Below are positions 15,757 to 24,381 of a stretch of DNA of 37,398 nucleotides, piece by piece. Where the stretch lies: NCBI GenBank assembly GCA_002347085.1, contig DDWW01000041.1:1-37398 (forward strand), in the 5' to 3' direction. Numbering within the stretch: position 1 is the stretch's first letter; every line of letters begins with the position of its first letter. Position numbers and translations under genes: made by a program. The notes under the pieces were generated by a model. The model was not told the DNA's origin. It did not search any database and worked only from the letters and a program-made list of their open reading frames with translations. Source of the stretch: Desulfobulbaceae bacterium UBA2276. GTDB lineage: Bacteria > Desulfobacterota > Desulfobulbia > Desulfobulbales > Desulfocapsaceae.

Positions 15757-17148
15757 TTATTGATGAGTGTTGACGGTGGACAGAACAAGTCCTTTCAGGG
15801 AGTGCTGGCCTGCGTGGTAAATAGTGACGTTTACGATATCACCTGGAGAGCACACAATTTTTTCTTCCACATGAACGATATTGTTGGTTGGGGTACGGCC
15901 TACCATTCCGTTGTCTTCGGTGATTTTTTCAATCATGATCGGCAGGTTTTTGCCCACATACAAACTATTCTGCTCCAGACAGATCTCGTCCTGCCGTTTC
16001 TGAAAGCGGGAGAGCCGTTCCGATTTCACCTTTTCGTCAACTTTGTCGGCAAAATCAGCAGATCGGGTACCGGGACGATCTGAATATTTGAAGGAGAAAG
16101 AGCTGTGGAATCGGACTTTCTCTAGAATATCCATGGTCTCTTCAAAGTCAGCGTCAGTTTCTCCGGGAAAACCAACGATCACATCGGTGCTCAAGGCAAT
16201 ATCAGGGCGAAATGCTCGGAGCTCCGCCACCTTTTGCAGATACAACTCTCTGGTGTATTTCCGGTTCATTCTCTTTAAGACAGCATTGGATCCAGACTGC
16301 ACCGGTAGATGAAACTGCGGGCAGAGGATCTCGATCTCAGCAAAACAGCGCATAAGCTCCGCAGAGAGATCTTTGGGGTTGGAGGTGGTGAAGCGCAATC
16401 GTTGTAATCTGGTAATGGCGGCGACTTCACGCAGGAGCTGCGAAAAAGAATATTCGGCCCCATCTGTGGAAACCGCATTGGTACGACCATACGAATTAAC
16501 ATTTTGTCCCAGCAGGGTGATCTCGCGCACCCCGGCATCAACAAGAACATGAGCTTCGTCTATGATGTCTTTGACTTTTCGAGATATTTCTCTTCCTCTG
16601 GTGTAAGGGACAACGCAATAGGTGCAGTAATTGTCGCATCCTTGCATAATGGTGAGAAATTTCCTGAAAGAATGAGCAGGGGAGGGGGCTTGTGATTCTT
16701 CAGGCAGGATCAACCTGGATAAATTTGGAATAAATGCTGGGATTTCATAGAGGTCAGACATGCCGACTGCCACCTTGCTTGTCCTTCCGTCAAGGGTTTC
16801 GAGGAGGCCGGCAAGTTCATAGAGGTTCTGGGTGCCAATAACCAGATCAATATGGGGCATACGCTCGCAAATCTCTTGTCCTTCCTGTTGGGCAACGCAT
16901 CCGGCAACACAGACCTTCATGCCTGGCCGTTTTTTTTTGACCTTTCGTAACACCCCGAGAAGACTCATGGCCTTTTGTTCGGCCTTGGCCCGGATGGAAC
17001 AGGTGTTGACGATCACCACGTCAGCATCGTCTATATCCATGGATTCGATATAGCCATGTTCGGCAAGCAATTGGGCCATGATCTCAGAATCACGTTCGTT
17101 CATCTGACAACCAAACGTTTTGATACTAAAGGAAGGCTGACTGTTCAT
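15757..17148 (-). CDS. miaB: tRNA methylthiotransferase MiaB
   Basis: Adds the 2-methylthio group to i6A37 in tRNAs reading codons that begin with U. The 463-aa protein has all three modules: an N-terminal MTTase domain with C14, C50 and C84 (FGCQMNERDSE, NTCSIRAKA, AGCVAQ), a radical SAM domain with C171, C175 and C178 (GCDNYCTYCVVPYTRGRE), and a C-terminal TRAM domain (about 390-455). It needs the i6A product made by MiaA, whose gene lies about 4 kb upstream on the same strand. It is flanked by a DUF4911 gene (37 bases upstream) and the PHP gene (17 bases downstream). Confidence 0.97.
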   Translation of the reverse strand: MNSQPSFSIKTFGCQMNERDSEIMAQLLAEHGYIESMDIDDADVVIVNTCSIRAKAEQKAMSLLGVLRKVKKKRPGMKVCVAGCVAQQEGQEICERMPHIDLVIGTQNLYELAGLLETLDGRTSKVAVGMSDLYEIPAFIPNLSRLILPEESQAPSPAHSFRKFLTIMQGCDNYCTYCVVPYTRGREISRKVKDIIDEAHVLVDAGVREITLLGQNVNSYGRTNAVSTDGAEYSFSQLLREVAAITRLQRLRFTTSNPKDLSAELMRCFAEIEILCPQFHLPVQSGSNAVLKRMNRKYTRELYLQKVAELRAFRPDIALSTDVIVGFPGETDADFEETMDILEKVRFHSSFSFKYSDRPGTRSADFADKVDEKVKSERLSRFQKRQDEICLEQNSLYVGKNLPIMIEKITEDNGMVGRTPTNNIVHVEEKIVCSPGDIVNVTIYHAGQHSLKGLVLSTVNTHQ

Positions 17149-17185
17149 ATTTTAATGCAGTTAAAATAAAGAGATAATTCTAAAA

Positions 17186-17434
17186 TCAAGACTTAAGGTT
17201 AATGTTCTGCGTGTATTTATTGAGGCCAGGGGCCAAGGCCGACAAAAGCTCAAAGAGTAAGGGTTCCGATTCTACCGGATAACGAAGGCGCACCGTACCA
17301 GCCTTGCCATCAACACTGGAAAGGATAGCAAGGCCGTCATAACCCTCCAGGACAAACTTGAGAAAATGAAATCTGTTAGGAGAAATAGCAAGATAAAGTT
17401 CTTTGAATGTAGGCGCGTCCATCTTCGAGCTCAT
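17186..17434 (-). CDS. DUF4911 family protein, 82 aa
   Basis: A short cytosolic protein of unknown function. The pattern YLAISPNRFHFLKFVLEGYDGLA followed by VRLRYP is, as I recall, the signature of DUF4911, a family found mainly in Desulfobacterota. It has no signal peptide or membrane helix. It starts 6 bases after the purB stop and ends 37 bases before miaB, so it is almost certainly cotranscribed with both. The context suggests a role near purine or tRNA metabolism, but nothing in the sequence demonstrates that. Confidence 0.75.
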   Translation of the reverse strand: MSSKMDAPTFKELYLAISPNRFHFLKFVLEGYDGLAILSSVDGKAGTVRLRYPVESEPLLFELLSALAPGLNKYTQNINLKS

Positions 17435-17440
17435 GATTCG

Positions 17441-18886
17441 TTAGACAGAGAGTGAGGCGTCAATAGCCCCCATCTGTTCCTGGCGGGCGGCGAGCAGAGG
17501 GGTGACAATCTCTTCTATATACTCAGAAGTCTGGGCTGCCGCCCGACCAGTAAATTGGGTGTAGTCGCCAACCAGGGCCTGAATATCTTCCATGCTAAAA
17601 GGGATGCGCGGATCATCTGCCATCCGTTGCAGCAGGTCATTCTCTCCACCTTCCTCTTTGACTACCTTGCCGGCAGCCAAGGAGTGCTCCTTGATCACCT
17701 CATGCATCTCCTGTCGACTTTCACCTTGAGCCACCGCCTCCATAAGGATCTTTTCTGTGGACATAAAAGGCAGTTCCATTCGCAGGTGCCGCTCAATCTG
17801 TTTCGGAAAAACGACCATTTGCGATGTTATATTGACGTAAAGCTTGAGTATTGCATCGGTCAACAGAAAGGCTTGGGGGATATCCATGCGCCGGATGGCC
17901 GAGTCATCAAGGGTGCGTTCAAACCATTGATTGGCAAAAGTGGCTCCAAAATCAGCGGGCAGCCCCATGAGCTTGCGGGCCAGGCCGGTCATTCGTTCCG
18001 AGCGCATAGGGTTGCGCTTATAGGCCATCGCTGAAGAGCCGGTTTGATTCTTAGCGAAAGGCTCTTCCTGGACCTTGAGATTAGAAAGTAACCTCAAGTC
18101 AACTGCGAACTTGTGGGCAGAAGCCCCTATACCTGCGAGAGTTTCTGCAAGTTTCATGTCCAGCTTTCGCGGATAGGTCTGACCCGTCACTGCAAAGACA
18201 TTGTCAAAACCGAGTTTTTTGGCAACCAGGAGATCGAGGTCCCTGACTTTCTGATTGTCACCCTTGAAGAGTTCAATAAAGGTGGCCTGAGTGCCGACAG
18301 TTCCCTTGGCTCCTCGGGCCTTGACTTGTCCCAGGAACGAATCAATATATTCAAGATCCATGATAAGGTCTTGAATATAAAGTGTATTTCTCTTGCCAAC
18401 CGTTGTGGGTTGGGCAGGTTGATAATGGGTAAATCCGAGAGTTGGCAAATCCTTATGTTTCAGGGCAAACGCGGCCAGGTTCTGAATGACTTGCAGCAGG
18501 GCGCCCCTGATCAAGGCAAAGCCTTTTTTCTGGAGGATCAGATCGGTATTGCAGACCACAAATTGCGAGGTGGCCCCAAGATGGATAATTCCTTCAGCAA
18601 GTGGGCATTTCGTCCCAAATTCAAAGACATGTGCCATGACATCATGGCGGATCTCTTTTTCTTTGGCCGCAGCCAGATCGTAATCGATATTCTCAATATT
18701 GGCCCGCATTTGAGCCAGCATCTCAGGCTTGATAATATCGGTCAGGCCTAATTCATACTGAGCCTCAGCCAAGGCAAGCCAGCATTTTCGCCAGGTGGTA
18801 AACTTGGTTTTCTCGGAAAACAGCTCCTGCATGTCACGACTGGTATAGCGACTTACTAATGGTTCCTGATAGATTTCTCTATTCAT
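17441..18886 (-). CDS. purB: Adenylosuccinate lyase
   Basis: Catalyses two fumarate-releasing steps of purine synthesis (SAICAR to AICAR, adenylosuccinate to AMP). The start is set at the ATG giving MNREIYQEPL because GGAG lies six bases upstream; the TTG four codons earlier overlaps that ribosome site. The 481-aa product has the general acid-base histidines in RHDVMAH (H81) and GFTHYQPAQPTT (H154), and the mobile signature loop GSSAMAYKRNPMRSE (about 283-297). It heads a probable operon purB-DUF4911-miaB-PHP. Its upstream region holds a short TGAGAA/TTCTCA palindrome but no recognised purine regulator site. Confidence 0.95.
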   Translation of the reverse strand: MNREIYQEPLVSRYTSRDMQELFSEKTKFTTWRKCWLALAEAQYELGLTDIIKPEMLAQMRANIENIDYDLAAAKEKEIRHDVMAHVFEFGTKCPLAEGIIHLGATSQFVVCNTDLILQKKGFALIRGALLQVIQNLAAFALKHKDLPTLGFTHYQPAQPTTVGKRNTLYIQDLIMDLEYIDSFLGQVKARGAKGTVGTQATFIELFKGDNQKVRDLDLLVAKKLGFDNVFAVTGQTYPRKLDMKLAETLAGIGASAHKFAVDLRLLSNLKVQEEPFAKNQTGSSAMAYKRNPMRSERMTGLARKLMGLPADFGATFANQWFERTLDDSAIRRMDIPQAFLLTDAILKLYVNITSQMVVFPKQIERHLRMELPFMSTEKILMEAVAQGESRQEMHEVIKEHSLAAGKVVKEEGGENDLLQRMADDPRIPFSMEDIQALVGDYTQFTGRAAAQTSEYIEEIVTPLLAARQEQMGAIDASLSV

Positions 18887-19238
18887 ACGATACTCCAAAA
18901 ATAAACGAACATAGATGCTTCCCGTGATGAGAATTGTTTTGTCTTCTCACAATAAGCGTTTTTTTGATTGAACGGCGCAGCAAAACAAAAAATAAGCAGC
19001 GGTTCATTGATACCATGGATTTAGCAAAAGAGAAAGAACAAGTACTTTCTCAAGGGCACCGTTGATTCCATATGCAAACGCAAAACCAACGAAGAGATCC
19101 TCAAGGCTTAAAGATGATCTTATGAATAATCTTATCTTTGGAAACGGGTGCAAAAATCAACATATCGTCAATGTCGCATAATGTATATTATGTTTAATTA
19201 TATATAAATACGCTGAAATAATATATTGTCATGATTTG
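18887..19238. other. Intergenic region upstream of purB, AT-rich
   Basis: This 352-base gap holds a TGAGAA/TTCTCA palindrome near the purB start and an 18-base AT palindrome, CATAAT(GTAT)ATTATG, at 19177-19192. A 28-codon plus-strand frame ending EEILKA before a stop (to about 19111) has protein-like composition and could be a decayed gene end, but it has no start and I do not call it a gene. Confidence 0.4.
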
Positions 19239-21092
19239 TTATTGTTGATTCGAGCTATCTTCCTGGCGGCCATCTTGTTCATTTTGAAATTGTATCCCTG
19301 TCACCCGGACCTCCCAGCTCAAGATATTGCGATAACGATTAGCCATAGGGCTATAGGCAATGGCTGGATGCGTATCTTGCTGGAGTTTGGCCATCTCTTT
19401 TCCCAGGCCAAATCCTATCCCTTTTTGCACAGAGCCATGCGCTTTAAAGGACATCTTCAGGTGTGCGCCTTCAAGGCCAATGGGCTTTGTTTCTACCAGC
19501 TGGGCTCTTTTGGTGTAAAACATCGGCTTTCTGTTCCCTGGCCCGAATGGTTCAAGGAATTGTAATGACTTCCCAAATGACTGTCCTGATTGTTGAGCAT
19601 CGTGCGAGGCGAAAATTTCTTCAATTTCAGCCTCAAGATCAATGGTCAGTTTTGGTGCCGGTGCAATATCTTGCGTTTGTTTGCCGATCTCCTCATTCAT
19701 CAATGAACAAAAAAGATCAAAGTTGTCTTCGGAGACAGACATGCCGGCGGCCATAGCGTGTCCGCCAAAGCGGATCATTGTTCCCGCGCATTTTTCCAAA
19801 GCCCTGTGGAGATTCACCCCCGCCACAGAGCGTCCGGAGCCCCTGAATATCATCTTGCCCTGATCGTCCCGCTCTTGTCCAAAAAGAATGACCGGCAGGC
19901 AAAAGGCCTCTACTAATCTTGAGGCGACAATCCCAATCACTCCATGGTGAAAATCTCCCTTTAATATCAGGCAGTTCTTCTGTTGAGTTGCCTCTGCTGG
20001 CAAGGCAAGTGCGCGTGAATAGACGTCCTGGCCAATTTTTTTTCTGCTGTTGTTTAAATCCAGAAGTTTTTGTGCCAAGGGTTTGGCCTCGATCATGCTT
20101 GGGCTCAGGAGTAATTGTACCGCAAGTTCGGCCTCTGACAGTCTTCCAGCGGCGTTGATCATAGGTGCAAGCAGAAATCCTATATCTTCAGAGGTTATAT
20201 TGCCGATTATGTTTTTTTGATTATTGACGAGCCCGCTTACCTCAAGCATCGCCTTGATCCCAGGCCTTTTCTGTTGTTCAATCGCTGACATGCCACATTT
20301 TACCAGAATCCTGTTTATCTTTCCCAGGGGAACCATGTCGGCGATTGTGCCCAAGGCTACCAGATCCAGATAATCACGGACATCCGGCTCGCGCCTTTGA
20401 GCGTTAAAGAATCCATTTTCCCGCAGGTACTGCCGGACTCCGCAGGCCAGATAAAAAGTAACTCCTACGCCGGCAAGCTCTTCCGTGGGAAAGGTGCAGG
20501 TTGACTGCTTGGGATTCAAGATGGCATCAGCCGCTGAAATCCCTTCTGGGGGTTGATGATGATCAGTGACAATGACCTGAAATCCCATCTTGTGGGCGGC
20601 AAGGATCTCGGTGCTTGCTGATATGCCGCAATCAACCGTGATAAGAAGGGTCTTTTGGTTGGAGTTGCTGGGGGCTAAGGTTCGCAGGAGGTCAACGTGC
20701 AGGCCGTAACCATGGCTTATCCGGTTGGGAATAATAAAGGTCGTTTTGGTGCCAAGTGATTGAAAGAATGAGACTAAAAGTGCCGTTCCTGTAGTTCCGT
20801 CCACATCGTAATCACCCCAGATCAGGATCGGCATTCCGGTAAGCACGGCCTGTCCGGCCAAAGTAACCGCCTCTTGCATCCCGCCCATTTCTAAAGGATG
20901 AGGCAGGTCGGCAAGTCTTGGATACAGGAACTCTTCTATCGCTTTTTGATCATGCAGGCCCCTTTGGGCCAGAAGTTTTACAATAACTGGATGCAGTCTT
21001 TTCTTTTTTGCAGCTTGTTGCAGGTCATGGCTGGGCTCTATTTGAGGTATTATTCTCCATTCCGTGTGTAGTTTTTTATCTCTATTCAACAT
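19239..21092 (-). CDS. recJ: Single-strand exonuclease RecJ
   Basis: A 5'-3' single-stranded DNA exonuclease in RecFOR recombination, mismatch and base-excision repair. The 617-aa protein has the DHH phosphoesterase motifs: DYDVDG at 94-99, D154 in TVDCGIS, and DHH at 177-179, with a downstream DHHA1 domain (FRGSGRSVAGVNLHRAL, FGGHAMAAG) and a C-terminal OB-like domain (LEPFGPGNRKPMF). It is slightly longer than the usual roughly 570 residues because of an extended C-terminus. It lies about 80 bases downstream of miaA on the same strand and may share that transcript. Confidence 0.95.
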   Translation of the reverse strand: MLNRDKKLHTEWRIIPQIEPSHDLQQAAKKKRLHPVIVKLLAQRGLHDQKAIEEFLYPRLADLPHPLEMGGMQEAVTLAGQAVLTGMPILIWGDYDVDGTTGTALLVSFFQSLGTKTTFIIPNRISHGYGLHVDLLRTLAPSNSNQKTLLITVDCGISASTEILAAHKMGFQVIVTDHHQPPEGISAADAILNPKQSTCTFPTEELAGVGVTFYLACGVRQYLRENGFFNAQRREPDVRDYLDLVALGTIADMVPLGKINRILVKCGMSAIEQQKRPGIKAMLEVSGLVNNQKNIIGNITSEDIGFLLAPMINAAGRLSEAELAVQLLLSPSMIEAKPLAQKLLDLNNSRKKIGQDVYSRALALPAEATQQKNCLILKGDFHHGVIGIVASRLVEAFCLPVILFGQERDDQGKMIFRGSGRSVAGVNLHRALEKCAGTMIRFGGHAMAAGMSVSEDNFDLFCSLMNEEIGKQTQDIAPAPKLTIDLEAEIEEIFASHDAQQSGQSFGKSLQFLEPFGPGNRKPMFYTKRAQLVETKPIGLEGAHLKMSFKAHGSVQKGIGFGLGKEMAKLQQDTHPAIAYSPMANRYRNILSWEVRVTGIQFQNEQDGRQEDSSNQQ

Positions 21093-21169
21093 TGATATTC
21101 TGCTTTATTATCCTGATATAGTGTCTTTTTTATTTCTTTGTTCTTGGCGCATCCGAGAACTTGCCGGAC

Positions 21170-21220
21170 CATCAAAAGGATTGATAGCTCGACTGGTTCC
21201 AGCTATCAATCCTTTTGATG
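21170..21220. repeat. Perfect 20-bp inverted repeat at the 3' end of miaA
   Basis: Two exact 20-base arms (21170-21189 and 21201-21220) flank an 11-base loop. The arms encode the last residues of MiaA: one gives IKRIDS and the other SYQSF and the stop. No T-tract follows on the minus strand, so it is not a classical terminator. It may be an inserted palindromic unit adapted as a coding tail. Confidence 0.8.
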
Positions 21221-22128
21221 ATTAATGGGTGATCCTGCACGTCAAACCATTCCAGGTCAGGAATGGCGGCAAACCAGGTGTATTGGCGTTTGGCGTATCG
21301 CCTGGTGTCGCGGGCCAGGAGTCGTTCGGTTTCCTCCATGTCCCAAGTGCCTTGCAGGTAATTATTCATATGTCGATAGCCGATTGCCTGCATGGATTTG
21401 AGTTCCGGGCTGTAGCCTCTGGCGATCAACCCCTTTACCTCCTGTTCCAGCCCACTGTCAAGCATGAGGGACGTTCGCCTGTCAATTCGTTGATACAGGA
21501 GCGTGCGGTCGCAGGTCAGACCGATTTGCAGGATGTTGGAGAAACGGGGTGTTTTTTGTTGCTTATGGTCAAGGATATGCTCCGACCAGGGTTTGCCTGT
21601 TGCCTGGTAGATCTCCAAGGCCCGCAAGAGACGATGAGAATCATTGATATGGATTCTTTCTGCGGATATTCGGTCACATTGCAGTAATTCTTCATGTAGT
21701 TTCTCAGCTCCGTCGCGAGTTAATCGTTGTTGTAATTGCTCTCGTATCGCTGGAAAGTGCCCGATCCCTGAAGAAAGTCCATCCAGCAAGGCCCGTAAAT
21801 AGAGGCCTGTCCCGCCGGTGAGGAGGGCCACCCTCCCCTTTTCATGGATTTTTTTTATAGCCGTGCTTGCATCGCGCACAAAACAGGCGGCGTCATATTC
21901 TTGGTCAGGGTTAACCAGATCAATGAGGTGATGCGGGATTCGTGCTCGTTCTTCTGTGCTGACCTTGGCAGTGCCGATATCCATAAACCGATAGACCTGC
22001 ATGGAATCAACACTGACGATCTCGCACCCAAATTGCTCGGCCAAACGTAGTGACAATTCAGTCTTGCCGATGGCTGTGGGCCCGACCAGTACCAGTACCG
22101 GTTTGTCTATGGGGGGCATGAGGTTCAT
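21172..22128 (-). CDS. miaA: tRNA dimethylallyltransferase MiaA
   Basis: Transfers the dimethylallyl group to A37 of tRNAs, giving i6A, the substrate of MiaB. The 318-aa protein begins with a P-loop, LVGPTAIGKTELS, and has the family motifs SVDSMQVYRFMDIGTAK, PHHLIDLVNP, TGGTGLYLRALLDG and RRYAKRQYTWF. The C-terminal 13 or so residues are encoded within a perfect palindrome and look unlike the family. Its ATG overlaps the stop of the ComEA-like gene as ATGA, so the two are translationally coupled. recJ follows about 80 bases later. Confidence 0.96.
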   Translation of the reverse strand: MNLMPPIDKPVLVLVGPTAIGKTELSLRLAEQFGCEIVSVDSMQVYRFMDIGTAKVSTEERARIPHHLIDLVNPDQEYDAACFVRDASTAIKKIHEKGRVALLTGGTGLYLRALLDGLSSGIGHFPAIREQLQQRLTRDGAEKLHEELLQCDRISAERIHINDSHRLLRALEIYQATGKPWSEHILDHKQQKTPRFSNILQIGLTCDRTLLYQRIDRRTSLMLDSGLEQEVKGLIARGYSPELKSMQAIGYRHMNNYLQGTWDMEETERLLARDTRRYAKRQYTWFAAIPDLEWFDVQDHPLIIKRIDSWNQSSYQSF

Positions 22129-22610
22129 TGAAGACCCGAAAAGGAGAACTGGGGCGCAAACGTATTCATCCGGGAAGGCCCGATACCGGGAACAGTCAGC
22201 AGGTCTTGCGGCCCGGTAAAAAGTCCCTTGCTCTCTCGGGTCTTAACGATCTGGGCGGCCAGCTTGGGCCCTATTCCCGAGATGGTTGCCAGCAGTTCGG
22301 CATCGGCGAAATTAACGGGTATGGGTAAGAAGAGAAAGGGAGTAACTGCCGCAGGAATAGATGTGGAGTTTTCAGCCCCCCCTGAATCCGCAAGCTCTAT
22401 GTCTCTCCCCGGCACCAAGTGCAGCCCCTTTCCATTCCAGGATAACTCCCAGGGAGTTTCATGGCGTGTCGGAAAAAATCTTCCCTGAAAAAAGACGGCC
22501 AGGAGCCAGCACCAAAAGACGATGCCCAGGAAGAGAAGAACCTCCACCCGGGCATCATTTTCAATATGCGTTTTTTGTTGCGATTCTAAGCCCTTGTAAG
22601 AAAATAACAT
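22125..22610 (-). CDS. Membrane-anchored ComEA-like helix-hairpin-helix protein
   Basis: The 161-aa protein has one N-terminal transmembrane helix (about residues 24-43), a linker of about 55 residues with no strong motif, and a C-terminal helix-hairpin-helix pair (about 98-150): NFADAELLATISGIGPKLAAQIV followed by LLTVPGIGPSRM. This is the ComEA layout, in which the HhH domain binds double-stranded DNA outside the cytoplasmic membrane during uptake. No other competence genes are nearby, so DNA uptake is only inferred; a role in envelope DNA contact or type II secretion-linked processes is possible. Its stop overlaps the miaA start by four bases. Confidence 0.8.
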   Translation of the reverse strand: MLFSYKGLESQQKTHIENDARVEVLLFLGIVFWCWLLAVFFQGRFFPTRHETPWELSWNGKGLHLVPGRDIELADSGGAENSTSIPAAVTPFLFLPIPVNFADAELLATISGIGPKLAAQIVKTRESKGLFTGPQDLLTVPGIGPSRMNTFAPQFSFSGLQ

Positions 22611-22642
22611 GGCTAATTGGTTAATTGGAGCGGCATGATGAG

Positions 22643-22699
22643 TTGTAACGAAATAAGGAGAATGGCCAAGTTATTTCGTAACGGCTCATAAGCTGTTAC
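22643..22699 (+). repeat. Interspersed palindromic element, copy 8
   Basis: TTGTAACGAAATAA and TTATTTCGTAACGGC form a near-perfect hairpin with a 14-base loop, followed by TCATAAGCTGTTACC. It corresponds to the left half of the 3639-3735 copy. The stop codon of cimA (22696-22698) falls inside it. Confidence 0.6.
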
Positions 22700-24294
22700 C
22701 GTGCCTGTTTCTGCTCATCACGCATTAGTTTATAGTTCATGGAATCAACCAATGCCTGCCAAGATGCCTCGATAATATTCAAAGACACCCCAACCGTCCC
22801 CCACTGTTCATGTTGATCGCGAGATTCAATAAGGACGCGCACCTTGGCCCCGGTCCCATGCTCTCCCGAGAGGACCCGCACCTTGTAATCGACCAGATCT
22901 ACATCCTGCAGATTGGGATAAAAATGAATCAAGGCCTTGCGCAAGGCCATATCCAGGGCATTGACCGGGCCATTACCCATGGCGGCGGTATGCACCTCTT
23001 CGCCGCCGACCTCAAGGCGGATAGTCGCCTCGGTCTCGGGTGGCTGGTCCATGGATCGCTTACTGTTGATCGCCCGGAATCCTTTCAATTGAAAATAATT
23101 TCTCTGGGTGCCCAGGGCGCGGCGCATGAGGAGCTCGAAAGAGGCCTCGGCGCCTTCATACTGAAAGCCTTCATTCTCCAGCTCTTTCAATTCTCTGACG
23201 ATTGCCGAGACGATCGGGCTGTCATCCTCAAGATTGATCCCAAATTTCTTGGCCTTGTGCAGGACATTACTCTTGCCGGACTGATCAGAAATCAGGATGC
23301 GGCGGATATTGCCGACCTTTTCCGGTTCAATATGCTCATAGGTCAGCGGGTTGCGCTTGACCGCCGAGACATGGATGCCGCCCTTGTGGGCAAAGGCGGA
23401 ACGGCCGACGTAGGGTTGATATTTATTCGATGGCAGATTGGCCAGTTCATCCACCAGCCTTGAGGTCTCGGTGAGCCTGCCTACCCTCCTGATGGCCTCG
23501 CTGTCGCAGTCCATTTTCAGGGCCAGGGCGGGAATAATAGAGGTCAGATTGGCATTGCCGCAGCGCTCGCCGTAGCCGTTTATGGTACCCTGTACCTGTT
23601 TAACGCCAAGGCTGAGGGCCAACAGCGAATTGGCAACCGCCGTCTCCGAATCATTATGGGCATGGATGCCAAGATCTACCTTGGCCCCTCGCTCTTGAAT
23701 AAAAAGCTGGACCCGCTCGATGATAGGCTGGACTTCCTGGGGCAGCATGCCGCCGTTGGTGTCACAAAGAACCAGGCAATCCGCGCCGCCGTCAATGGCC
23801 TTGCCCAGGGTGGTCAGGGCGTATTCGGAATTTTTCTTGAACCCGTCAAAAAAGTGCTCGGCATCATAAAAGAGGCTCTGCACATGGGGCCGCAGATAGC
23901 GCAACGACTCCTCGATAATCAGCAGGTTGTCTTCAAGTTTGATCCGCAGGGCATCAAAGACATGGATATCCCAGGATTTGCCGAATATGGTGATAATGGG
24001 CGTCCTGGCCGCAATCAAGGCCTGGAGATTGGCGTCTTTTTCAACAGGATTGGCAAACATCCTGGTGGAGCCAAACGCCGACAACCGGGCATGCCTCAGG
24101 GTCTGTCCGTGCATGGTCTTGAAGAACTCAACCGCCTGGGGATTGGAACCAGGCCAGCCGCCTTCGATGAAATCAATGCCAAGCTCATCGAGCTGATGAC
24201 TGATCCGCACCTTGTCATGCACCGACAGGTTGAAATTCTCGGCCTGGGTGCCATCCCTTAACGTGGTATCATAGATCTGTACGAGTCTGGACAT
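22696..24294 (-). CDS. cimA: (R)-citramalate synthase
   Basis: Condenses pyruvate and acetyl-CoA to citramalate, giving a threonine-independent route to 2-oxobutyrate and isoleucine. The 532-aa protein has the HMGL/LeuA barrel with YDTTLRDGTQAENF (catalytic R12, D13), IEGGWPGSNPQ, HAHNDSETAVANS and NGYGERCGNANL, and a C-terminal LeuA-type regulatory domain (about 395-525). FIEGGWPGSNP and length distinguish it from 2-isopropylmalate synthase. It follows lysC on the same strand with 87 bases between, an arrangement also known in other delta-type bacteria. Its 3' end merges into a repeat copy. Confidence 0.93.
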   Translation of the reverse strand: MSRLVQIYDTTLRDGTQAENFNLSVHDKVRISHQLDELGIDFIEGGWPGSNPQAVEFFKTMHGQTLRHARLSAFGSTRMFANPVEKDANLQALIAARTPIITIFGKSWDIHVFDALRIKLEDNLLIIEESLRYLRPHVQSLFYDAEHFFDGFKKNSEYALTTLGKAIDGGADCLVLCDTNGGMLPQEVQPIIERVQLFIQERGAKVDLGIHAHNDSETAVANSLLALSLGVKQVQGTINGYGERCGNANLTSIIPALALKMDCDSEAIRRVGRLTETSRLVDELANLPSNKYQPYVGRSAFAHKGGIHVSAVKRNPLTYEHIEPEKVGNIRRILISDQSGKSNVLHKAKKFGINLEDDSPIVSAIVRELKELENEGFQYEGAEASFELLMRRALGTQRNYFQLKGFRAINSKRSMDQPPETEATIRLEVGGEEVHTAAMGNGPVNALDMALRKALIHFYPNLQDVDLVDYKVRVLSGEHGTGAKVRVLIESRDQHEQWGTVGVSLNIIEASWQALVDSMNYKLMRDEQKQAR

Positions 24295-24381
24295 AACATA
24301 ATCTTCGGGTTAGAGGTTAATATTCAGGATCAACGACACGTCACAACACTGCATTATAGCGAGACTGTTCACTATGCAGTT

